Assembly (NCBI RefSeq): GCF_018139565.1
Contig: NZ_JAGSPK010000002.1
Location: forward strand, 1 to 64,000
Length of the DNA stretch: 64,000 nt
Direction: 5' to 3'
Source of the DNA: Cognatundibacterium rivi
Lineage (GTDB): Bacteria; Pseudomonadota; Gammaproteobacteria; Burkholderiales; Burkholderiaceae_D
The translations under genes and the position numbers were made by a program. This document shows positions 57,999-64,000 of the stretch, in pieces. Under the pieces are notes generated by a model. It saw nothing but the letters and a program-made list of their open reading frames with translations. It was not told the origin of the DNA and made no database searches. The first letter of the stretch is position 1. The number at the start of each line of letters is the position of its first letter.

Positions 57999-58658
57999 AT
58001 GGCAAAAAAGCAATTTGATTTTATCGTGTTTGACTGGGATGGCACCCTCATGGACAGTACTGCCACCATCGTCAAATGTATTCAGGCGGCAGCAAAAGAT
58101 CTGGGTTTGCCCATACCTGGCGATCATTCGGCAGCGTATGTGATTGGCTTATCACTTCTTGAGGCAATGAAAGCTGCGGTGCCCGATGTTGACCCGAAAT
58201 ACTATCCGCGCATGGTGGAGCGTTATCGTTATCACTATTTGTTAAAAGACCATGAGTTGCCATTGTTTGATGGTGTGCGCGATATGCTCAATGAATTATC
58301 TCAGGATGGTTATTTTTTGGCTGTTGCAACCGGCAAAAGCCGTGTTGGCCTGAGCCGGGCATTGCATACGGCAGAGCTGACATCTTTGTTTGATGCGACA
58401 CGCTGTTCAGATGAAACGTTCTCCAAGCCACACCCGGCGATGCTGCAAGAGCTGACCAGAGAATTAGGGCAGGATATGCAGCGGACATTGATGGTCGGTG
58501 ATACAACCCATGATTTGCAAATGGCAAATAACGCCGGTGCGGCCGCTGTCGCCGTCGAGTATGGCGCACACGACGCGCATTTGCTGTCTGGTTTCAATCC
58601 TCTGTATTCAGCAAAGACCGTAGCGGAGTTGCATCAATGGCTCAGAGAAAATGCCTGA
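57999..58658 (+). CDS. HAD-superfamily phosphatase, phosphoglycolate phosphatase-like
   Basis: 219 residues. Motif I DWDGTLMDS, motif II in VATGKSRVG, a Lys in SKPHPAM (motif III) and GDTTHDLQMANNAGA (motif IV) are all intact. The cap is a helical C1 type. It dephosphorylates phosphoglycolate or a similar small phosphate. The ATG is preceded by a weak site. Order rluC-HAD-Rieske-SppA is seen in many betaproteobacteria. Confidence 0.9.
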   Translation: MAKKQFDFIVFDWDGTLMDSTATIVKCIQAAAKDLGLPIPGDHSAAYVIGLSLLEAMKAAVPDVDPKYYPRMVERYRYHYLLKDHELPLFDGVRDMLNELSQDGYFLAVATGKSRVGLSRALHTAELTSLFDATRCSDETFSKPHPAMLQELTRELGQDMQRTLMVGDTTHDLQMANNAGAAAVAVEYGAHDAHLLSGFNPLYSAKTVAELHQWLRENA

Positions 58659-58673
58659 GTGGAGTCGCGCTGA

Positions 58674-59039
58674 ATGAAATCTATCGCAATCTGTAAATCT
58701 GAAGAACTGATCAACGGTGGAAAAGGGGTGCGTTTTCCGCTGACAGCCGGCAGTGACGATGCCGTTGGTTTTGTCATTCGCTACGCCAATGAAGTACATG
58801 CTTACCTGAACCGTTGTGCTCATGTGCCGGTTGAGCTGGATTGGAATCCGGGTGAGTTTATTGAATCCAGTGGCTTATTCATTATGTGTGCAACGCATGG
58901 AGCAATTTATCAGCCGGAAACAGGATATTGCTCTGGCGGGCCTTGCCGTGGAAGTCGGCTCAGAAAAATTGAGGTCAGCGAGTCGGACGGAACGGTTTAC
59001 TGGCATCCGGATGATTATATTCAGGCAGTAATTGCCTGA
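58674..59039 (+). CDS. Rieske 2Fe-2S protein
   Basis: 121 residues, a stand-alone Rieske ferredoxin domain. The cluster ligands are CAH in RCAHVP (Cys, His) and CATH in MCATHGAIY (Cys, His), with the proline loop GGPCRGSRL. It should transfer electrons to an oxygenase or other redox enzyme, but no such partner is adjacent. It lies 15 bp after the HAD gene and 17 bp before the SppA gene, so it is in the same operon. Confidence 0.9.
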   Translation: MKSIAICKSEELINGGKGVRFPLTAGSDDAVGFVIRYANEVHAYLNRCAHVPVELDWNPGEFIESSGLFIMCATHGAIYQPETGYCSGGPCRGSRLRKIEVSESDGTVYWHPDDYIQAVIA

Positions 59040-59056
59040 AAGAATACAAAGGTAAG

Positions 59057-60046
59057 ATGATGAACGACCCGTTGTTTGAAAAAAAGCCCGCTGACAGTGT
59101 AGAAAATACATCTTCATCCTGGGATAGGGCAGTTTTAGAGAAGCTGCTGTTCGAGTCGCTGCGTGAGCAACGATTGCGCCGTCGTTGGGGGATATTTTTT
59201 AAATTCACCTTTCTTCTGCTTATTCTTGGTGGCTTTTACTATTTTTCCGGTTTCTCCGATGCTCAGACGGAAAATCTGGGGCATCACACCGCCCTGGTCG
59301 AAATTGATGGTGAAATTGATGCTGGTGGCAGTGCCAGTGCTAAAGATGTGATTCCTGCATTAAATCGCGCATTTGCTGATGCCGGATCAGTGAGCGTGAT
59401 ATTACGTATTAACAGTCCCGGTGGCAGCCCGGTTCAGGCTGGTATGATCAATGATGAGATTGTCCGCTTGCGCTCGCATTATCCCGACAAAAAACTGTAT
59501 GTGGTAGTGGATGAGATTTGCGCGTCTGGAGGTTATTACATCGCTGCAGCCGCTGACAAAATTTATGTCAATAAAGCCAGTGTTCTTGGTTCCATCGGTG
59601 TCTTAATGGATGGCTTTGGTTTTACGGGATTGATGAATAAGGTCGGTGTTGAGCGCCGCCTGATGACGGCAGGTGAAAATAAAGGTTTTATGGATCCTTA
59701 TTCACCGCAGACCGAAAAACAAAAAGAATTATCTCAAGCCATGCTGAACGAAATTCATGCGCAATTTATTGACGTAGTTCGCAAAGGTCGAGGTAAGCGC
59801 TTGAAGGAAACACCGGAAACTTTTTCTGGCTTATTCTGGATCGGCAGCAAAGCTGTTGAGATGGGCTTGGCGGATGACTTTGGTACAGTGGAGTCTGTTT
59901 CACGCGATGTGATCAAGGCAGAAGATATCGTTGATTACACACAGAAAGAGGGCTTGCCTGAACGTGTTCTGAAAAAATTTGGTGCTTCATTTGGAAGCAG
60001 CGCAGTCAGTTCTCTGCTAAAGAGCAATAGTTTATCAATACGCTGA
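59057..60046 (+). CDS. S49 signal peptide peptidase, SppA-like
   Basis: 329 residues with one N-terminal membrane helix (about 49-67) and a periplasmic protease domain. The serine nucleophile is in CASGGYYIA and the general-base lysine in GENKGFMDPYS, the Ser-Lys dyad of the short SppA type. INSPGGSPVQAG is the conserved ClpP-like turn. It degrades cleaved signal peptides in the inner membrane. It is the last gene of the rluC-HAD-Rieske-SppA block. Confidence 0.93.
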   Translation: MMNDPLFEKKPADSVENTSSSWDRAVLEKLLFESLREQRLRRRWGIFFKFTFLLLILGGFYYFSGFSDAQTENLGHHTALVEIDGEIDAGGSASAKDVIPALNRAFADAGSVSVILRINSPGGSPVQAGMINDEIVRLRSHYPDKKLYVVVDEICASGGYYIAAAADKIYVNKASVLGSIGVLMDGFGFTGLMNKVGVERRLMTAGENKGFMDPYSPQTEKQKELSQAMLNEIHAQFIDVVRKGRGKRLKETPETFSGLFWIGSKAVEMGLADDFGTVESVSRDVIKAEDIVDYTQKEGLPERVLKKFGASFGSSAVSSLLKSNSLSIR

Positions 60047-60376
60047 TCTAATTTGATCTATTTTGTTTAGTTGTTTTTTTAAATCTGTCTTCCGGCATAC
60101 ATAGTTTTAATTTTCTTTTCTATCTTTTCCTCTTCATTTATATTGGACACGTAGCTGGTTCAAAACAGGAGGTCGATATAGACAATATTTCGTTTCCATG
60201 TTCGTTGTTCTATGAGATCCGGACTTCATCGTTGTACCGGTTTTGTGCGAAGTAGAAGGATGACAATTTGAATTGCTATTTCCATCTTAGACATGGATCA
60301 GAGGTTTCTAGGAATCCTCACCTTTCAGGGCTTACACTTAAAAGACGGTAGTGCAATGCTGCCGTCTTTTTTAATT
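60047..60376 (+). ncRNA. Gene-free stretch ending in a terminator, possible small RNA
   Basis: No coding sequence in about 290 bp, yet a good intrinsic terminator closes it: AAAGACGGTAG (60341-60351) pairs with CTGCCGTCTTT (60359-60369), one G-U pair, then T-rich. An imperfect hairpin (GAGG...CCTC, 60301-60319) stands just before. The terminator is about 300 bp from the SppA stop, far for that gene, so a separate transcript is possible. No known RNA family (6S, tmRNA, RNase P) was recognised. Confidence 0.35.
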
Positions 60377-60430
60377 TGTAAGTCGGCAGCGTGTCTTTCT
60401 TCAGTATCCGTGCTTCAGTCCCTTTCTGCG

Positions 60431-60444
60431 TTGCGTCAAATCAA
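60431..60444 (+). promoter_or_regulatory. Candidate FNR box for the ccoI operon
   Basis: TTGCGTCAAATCAA matches the FNR consensus TTGAT-N4-ATCAA at eight of ten positions. Its centre (60437.5) is 41.5 bases before position 60479, where the TAAGAT -10 element (60466-60471) would place the start. This is the class II activation spacing. FNR control of cbb3 assembly genes is usual. Confidence 0.55.
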
Positions 60445-60504
60445 TCGGTAATATGCCATTTAATGTAAGATAGCTCGTAATACCGCTTTGTATTCTAATT
60501 TCCC

Positions 60505-60744
60505 ATGGCAATAACCTTCAGTCACTTATTAGCTCTGTTTTCTTCGGCGCAGAACAGCGCTGAGAAGATTGATTGCTATCATTGCGGTGAGAAAATGCGT
60601 AAGAACAAAGCTCTTTACGTCAAATTCAATGGGAAAGAGCAACCGGTTTGTTGTCACGGTTGCCTGGCTATTCTGCGGACTGTTGAGCAGAACAATATGA
60701 TTTCAGAATATTTAAAAGCGAAGTCCGTTCAAACGGAAACTTAA
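60505..60744 (+). CDS. N-terminal metal-binding domain of CcoI, separate frame
   Basis: 79 residues with Cys24/Cys27 (DCYHCGEK) and CCHGC at 49-53. This is the P-type ATPase metal-binding domain that forms the N-terminus of most CcoI/FixI copper ATPases. Here it is encoded in its own frame, with a stop eight bases before the ATPase ATG. The frame of the ATPase is the -1 frame relative to this gene and is open back past the slippery site. Either a stand-alone metal carrier, part of a frameshifted fusion, or both. Confidence 0.85.
   Translation: MAITFSHLLALFSSAQNSAEKIDCYHCGEKMRKNKALYVKFNGKEQPVCCHGCLAILRTVEQNNMISEYLKAKSVQTET
60711..60737 (+). promoter_or_regulatory. Candidate programmed -1 frameshift signal
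   Basis: T TTA AAA (60711-60717) stands in the zero frame of the 79-residue gene (codons TAT TTA AAA), the canonical X XXY YYZ form. Six bases later a hairpin starts: TCCGT (60724-60728) and ACGGA (60733-60737) around TCAA. The -1 frame is free of stops up to the ccoI ATG and joins it. Confidence 0.5.
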
Positions 60745-60752
60745 TCACATTC

Positions 60753-63011
60753 ATGTCTGGTGTTAACCCATCCCCCGCGTTCGCTGCAGAGTCTGCAGAA
60801 AGCAATCAGTTGCAGCATGAAAAACTCAGTTTGTCCGGTATGCGTTGTGCCGCATGCATGCAACTGATCGAATTTCGTGTCCGTCAGCTTCCTGGCGTCA
60901 CTGCATTCAAGATTAATGCCGCGAGTCACCGCGCCGAATTGGCATGGCAGGCGGATAAGAATAATCTAAAAAATATCATTAATTCGATTGTCCAGCTTGG
61001 TTACGGTGCGTTGCCGGTCAGTTACGACACAGATGAAGCTGAAAAGAAAGAAAATAAATTAGCGATCTGGCGTTTATTCGTTGCTGGTTTCGCGATGATG
61101 CAGATCATGATGTATGCGTTTCCTGCTTACCTTGTTCCGGTGCCGCAAGTGGATGGAGATCTGACGCCTGATCTGGATAAATTACTGAAAATTGCGAGCA
61201 TGCTGATCGCGGTGCCAGTGATAGGCTTTTCTTCGATGCCATTTTTCAAATCCGCCTGGCGCGATATACGCAACCGGCATATCGGGATGGATGTGCCGGT
61301 ATCGTTAGGAATCTTGTTGACGTTTTTCGCAAGCGTCTGGGCGACTTTTAAAGGCGGGGCTGTTTATTATGACTCGGCCATCATGTTTGTTTTTCTGTTG
61401 CTTGGCGCGAGGTTAATTGAAAGCCTGGTGCAAAAGAAAACGACGGCAGCCTTGCGCGTGCTGACGCAACTGACAGAAGTAGCAGCACAAAAAATGATGA
61501 ATTACCCGCATAGCAGGCAAACCCAGACTGTGAATGCGTCAGACTTGCAGGTGGGGGATTATCTGTTAGTTGCTCCCGGAGAGCAAATTCCCGCCGATGG
61601 CGTTGTGCTGGAAGGACGTAGTGAATGTGATGAGGCGTTGATGACGGGAGAGTCTCATCCTGTCGTTAAGGTCGTCGGCGATCAGTTAATTGCAGGAGCG
61701 ATTAATCTGACGGGCGCTCTGACAATGCAGGCATCAAAAGTTGGTAGCGATACGCAATTATCGACGCTGATCAGCCTGATGGAAAATGCGGCAACGGAAA
61801 AACCTCCTATCGTTTTACTGGCAGATAAACACGCCAGTCGGTTTTTAACAATTATTCTGATCATTGCTGCTTTCACGGCGATCGGATGGTTTTATATAGA
61901 CTCGTCAAGGGCACTATGGATAGCCGTGAGTGTGATTGTGGTGACTTGTCCTTGTGCCTTATCTTTAGCGACGCCAGGGGTTATGTCCGCTGCAATCGGG
62001 TTGCTGGCAAAAAATGGCGTGCTGATCAGAAATGGCAAGGCGATACAGGCAATGGCGGAAGCGACACACTTTGTCTTTGATAAAACCGGTACGCTCACAG
62101 TCGGTAAGCTGCGCGTATCCGATACGATGGCTCTGCGGGAGCATGTACAGGCAGAGGCTATTGCATTTGTTATGGCTTCCGGCTCAACACATCCTGCAGC
62201 AAAGGCCATTGCAGACAGTTTAGCTGCACAACATGCGCAGTCGTCAGGCATGAACCCAGCGATGTTACAAGAAATCGCTGGCGGCGGCGTGGAGGCGCAG
62301 ATCGACGGCAGACTCTATCGACTCGGCAATGCGGATTTCGTTTCTGAGCTCACACATACCGATTTTGTTGCACCTGCTGCTTGTGCGAATAAAACCCTGT
62401 CAATGTTGGCAGATAAAGACGGGGTAATTTTGTTGTTTGCCATGGCAGATGTCTTGCGCGATGATGCGGTAGATGCAATACAAAAACTAAAAGCCGCAGG
62501 GAAAAAAATAGTGCTGTTGTCAGGCGACAGAGACGATGTGGTGATGGCGGTTGCGCAGCAATGTGGAATCACTGAAGCCCATTCTGGTTTGAGTCCGCGT
62601 GACAAATTCAACGTAGTACAAATGCTTCAGGCAGAAGGGGCAAAGGTTGTGATGGTAGGTGACGGGATGAACGACGGACCAGTTCTGGCGATTGCAGATG
62701 TCGCTGTCGCAATGGGGCAAGGCGCACCGATTTCTCAGACCAGAAGCGATTTGTTACTCATGTCAAACCGGTTAAATGATCTGACCTTTGGGTTTGTTGT
62801 TGGGAACAAGGCATTCCGCTTAATCCGGGAAAATCTGGCTTGGGCAGTTCTTTATAATCTGATTGCGATTCCTGCTGCTATCATTGGCTGGCTGGAGCCT
62901 TGGCATGCGGCATTAGGTATGTCCTTGAGCTCGCTGTTAGTCGTTTTAAATGCGCTGCGTTTATATCTTTTACCTCAGCCAGAATTTGTGATGACGGAGA
63001 CCTTGAATTAA
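60753..63011 (+). CDS. ccoI: Copper-translocating P-type ATPase CcoI/FixI
   Basis: 752 residues. The heavy-metal domain has CAAC (Cys32, Cys35). About eight membrane helices follow. The TGE loop is at 298-300, the intramembrane CPC at 399-401, the phosphorylation site DKTG at 443-446, and the hinge GDGMNDGP near the C-terminus. It exports copper to the periplasm for cbb3 oxidase assembly. Only a weak GGAAA precedes the ATG, 13 bases away, so translation may depend on coupling or frameshifting from the upstream frame. ccoS follows after two bases. No ccoNOQP genes lie in the window. Confidence 0.93.
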   Translation: MSGVNPSPAFAAESAESNQLQHEKLSLSGMRCAACMQLIEFRVRQLPGVTAFKINAASHRAELAWQADKNNLKNIINSIVQLGYGALPVSYDTDEAEKKENKLAIWRLFVAGFAMMQIMMYAFPAYLVPVPQVDGDLTPDLDKLLKIASMLIAVPVIGFSSMPFFKSAWRDIRNRHIGMDVPVSLGILLTFFASVWATFKGGAVYYDSAIMFVFLLLGARLIESLVQKKTTAALRVLTQLTEVAAQKMMNYPHSRQTQTVNASDLQVGDYLLVAPGEQIPADGVVLEGRSECDEALMTGESHPVVKVVGDQLIAGAINLTGALTMQASKVGSDTQLSTLISLMENAATEKPPIVLLADKHASRFLTIILIIAAFTAIGWFYIDSSRALWIAVSVIVVTCPCALSLATPGVMSAAIGLLAKNGVLIRNGKAIQAMAEATHFVFDKTGTLTVGKLRVSDTMALREHVQAEAIAFVMASGSTHPAAKAIADSLAAQHAQSSGMNPAMLQEIAGGGVEAQIDGRLYRLGNADFVSELTHTDFVAPAACANKTLSMLADKDGVILLFAMADVLRDDAVDAIQKLKAAGKKIVLLSGDRDDVVMAVAQQCGITEAHSGLSPRDKFNVVQMLQAEGAKVVMVGDGMNDGPVLAIADVAVAMGQGAPISQTRSDLLLMSNRLNDLTFGFVVGNKAFRLIRENLAWAVLYNLIAIPAAIIGWLEPWHAALGMSLSSLLVVLNALRLYLLPQPEFVMTETLN

Positions 63012-63013
63012 TT

Positions 63014-63157
63014 ATGGATATTTTGTATTTGCTGATACCTGTGAGTCTGGTAGCTGTCTTTGCGATTGGCGCCTTATTCTGGTGGGCTGTGAATCATCGT
63101 CAGTTTGACGAACTGGATCAGGAAGGGCAGCGCATTCTGGATGATGTCGAAGGTTGA
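63014..63157 (+). CDS. ccoS: cbb3 oxidase maturation protein CcoS
   Basis: 47 residues from the ATG at 63014. One membrane helix (LLIPVSLVAVFAIGALFWWAV) and a short soluble tail with QFDELDQEGQRILDD, a CcoS signature. It is needed for cofactor insertion into cbb3 oxidase together with CcoI. It begins two bases after the ccoI stop. A longer in-frame reading from 62900 lies inside ccoI and is rejected. Confidence 0.9.
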   Translation: MDILYLLIPVSLVAVFAIGALFWWAVNHRQFDELDQEGQRILDDVEG

Positions 63158-63162
63158 TCTGA

Positions 63163-64000
63163 TCATTTTTCAGCGACGATATTTCTGATTGCGTCTTGCA
63201 TACTCTTGACATCAATTCCGGGCAGGTGAATTTCCTGTGCTGCCAGAAATTGAGAAAAATTTTTGTTGATTGATTTGTGATACGCAGGGTCGTAGTGTTC
63301 CTCCAGTAATGCCCGCACCAGAGCCTGAATGTTCTGTTGAGATGCGAGGGTTTTCCATTGAGTGATTTTTTCTTTGCCGTGGAGTGAGGTTAAAAAATCT
63401 AACTGCTGCCCCAGATGGTCAGCGTTATCAATAAAGTGCGCATAATCTTCCATCAGTAAATTGACCCGCTCCCGGATGTCGAGTTTCAGTGAAATGCATG
63501 CTGCAGCTCTGATTCCTTCCATAATAGAATCCGGCACCCGCAGGTTTCCAACTTTCTTGCTTTCGGCTTCGACGTATACGTACTGGGTTTTATTAATCTT
63601 GCGTAAAGTTTCCCAGATGCGACTTTCAAAATGTTTTTGTGAGGGTTGCTTTTCATTCGGAATATCACCCAGTACTGATCCTCGGTGACAAGCAAATTTT
63701 TCCAGATCCAACACTTGTTGCCCAACGTTATCCAGTGCCTCCAATAGCCGGCTTTTAGCACTACCGGTTGGTCCGCATAAAACCTTCCAGTTGATTCCTT
63801 GCGCTAGAAGCGGAATGTTTTCGTTAACATGCTGGCGGTATGCTTTGTAGCCTCCATGTAGTTGTGCTGCGGGCCAGCCGATTCTGGAAAAAATGTGCGC
63901 CATTGAACCACTACGATTACCTCCGCGCCAGCAGTAAATCAGAGGGCGCCATTCTTTTGGCTTATCCTGAAATAACTGTGTCAGATGGTTTCCTATATTG
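63163..64000 (-). CDS. mnmH: tRNA 2-selenouridine synthase SelU/MnmH, partial
   Basis: The reading frame stays open to the window end, so the gene is cut at its 5' part. The rhodanese active-site loop is visible, YCWRGGNRSGSMAH, with the catalytic Cys, followed by the P-loop GPTGSAKSRLLEAL and a helical C-terminal domain. The enzyme swaps sulfur for selenium at the wobble position of some tRNAs, using selenophosphate. Without selenium it can make geranylated thiouridine. It is convergent with ccoS, with five bases between stops. Confidence 0.9.
   Translation of the reverse strand, partial: NIGNHLTQLFQDKPKEWRPLIYCWRGGNRSGSMAHIFSRIGWPAAQLHGGYKAYRQHVNENIPLLAQGINWKVLCGPTGSAKSRLLEALDNVGQQVLDLEKFACHRGSVLGDIPNEKQPSQKHFESRIWETLRKINKTQYVYVEAESKKVGNLRVPDSIMEGIRAAACISLKLDIRERVNLLMEDYAHFIDNADHLGQQLDFLTSLHGKEKITQWKTLASQQNIQALVRALLEEHYDPAYHKSINKNFSQFLAAQEIHLPGIDVKSMQDAIRNIVAEK

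Noticed and set aside
62900-63013. Longer start for ccoS
   Set aside because: The extension lies in another frame of the ccoI 3' end and removes the typical N-terminus with the membrane helix.

Overview
The window looks like chromosome of a betaproteobacterium of the order Burkholderiales, most likely family Oxalobacteraceae (Herminiimonas- or Janthinobacterium-like). This is inferred from gene content, gene order and moderate GC content by eye, not from a database search. Supporting blocks are pyrG-kdsA-eno-ftsB, rne/rluC/HAD phosphatase/Rieske/SppA, and ccoI-ccoS. Nearly all of the window is dense housekeeping sequence with good start sites and several clear intrinsic terminators. No tRNA, CRISPR array or complete insertion sequence was seen.

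Layout. 1-3256: 3' end of a 5S rRNA with its terminator, a glycine-zipper lipoprotein, and moeA-moaD-moaE-crcB. 3257-9520: dispersed repeat copy A, a proline iminopeptidase, clpB behind a sigma-32-type promoter, and a divergent AraC/MFS pair. 9587-15197: RraA-like protein, TatD, ComEC, an alpha/beta hydrolase and an LpxR-like lipid A deacylase. 15297-22817: pyrG, kdsA, eno, ftsB, 3-hydroxyacyl-CoA dehydrogenase and glutaryl-CoA dehydrogenase. 22864-24600 is accessory: repeat copy B, a degenerate 24-bp-period repeat tract (possible IS21-type end), and three small orphan genes on the minus strand separated by a shared 25-bp motif, one of them interrupted by an amber codon. 24609-28000: hslO, gamma carbonic anhydrase, DUF455 ferritin-like protein and a DUF2807 protein.

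28401-31147 is an AT-rich insertion of two genes. One encodes a 71-residue CxxC/CxxC protein. The other encodes an 811-residue zinc-hook ABC-type ATPase whose C-terminus carries the Arg-Glu-His triad of PrrC/RloC anticodon nucleases, so it is a likely phage-defence gene. 31196-43513 holds mixed metabolism: GNAT, acyl-CoA ligase with a TetR-type operator, hydrolase, patatin-like protein, a trans-sulfuration-family enzyme, a FtsX-type permease, GST, truncated haemoglobin and RmuC. 43569-46883 is a minus-strand operon of porin, phosphate-binding-like protein and membrane diguanylate cyclase. 46982-52929 carries a ComEA-like HhH protein, a cyclophilin lipoprotein, a second molybdenum-cofactor cluster (moaA, mobA, second moeA) and chrA. 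53034-60046 holds repeat copy D, rne, rluC and followers. 60505-63157 encodes the CcoI copper ATPase and CcoS behind a candidate FNR box, and the window ends inside selU/mnmH.

Three observations stand out. First, a family of about 90-118 bp intergenic repeats (copies A, B, D and a diverged C) carries a TACT-(N)-G-tract-AGTA palindrome. Second, the N-terminal metal-binding domain of CcoI is encoded in a separate frame joined by a canonical T TTA AAA slippery site with a hairpin six bases downstream, which suggests programmed -1 frameshifting. Third, the RloC-like gene sits without any restriction-modification genes but with a small zinc-ribbon-like partner.
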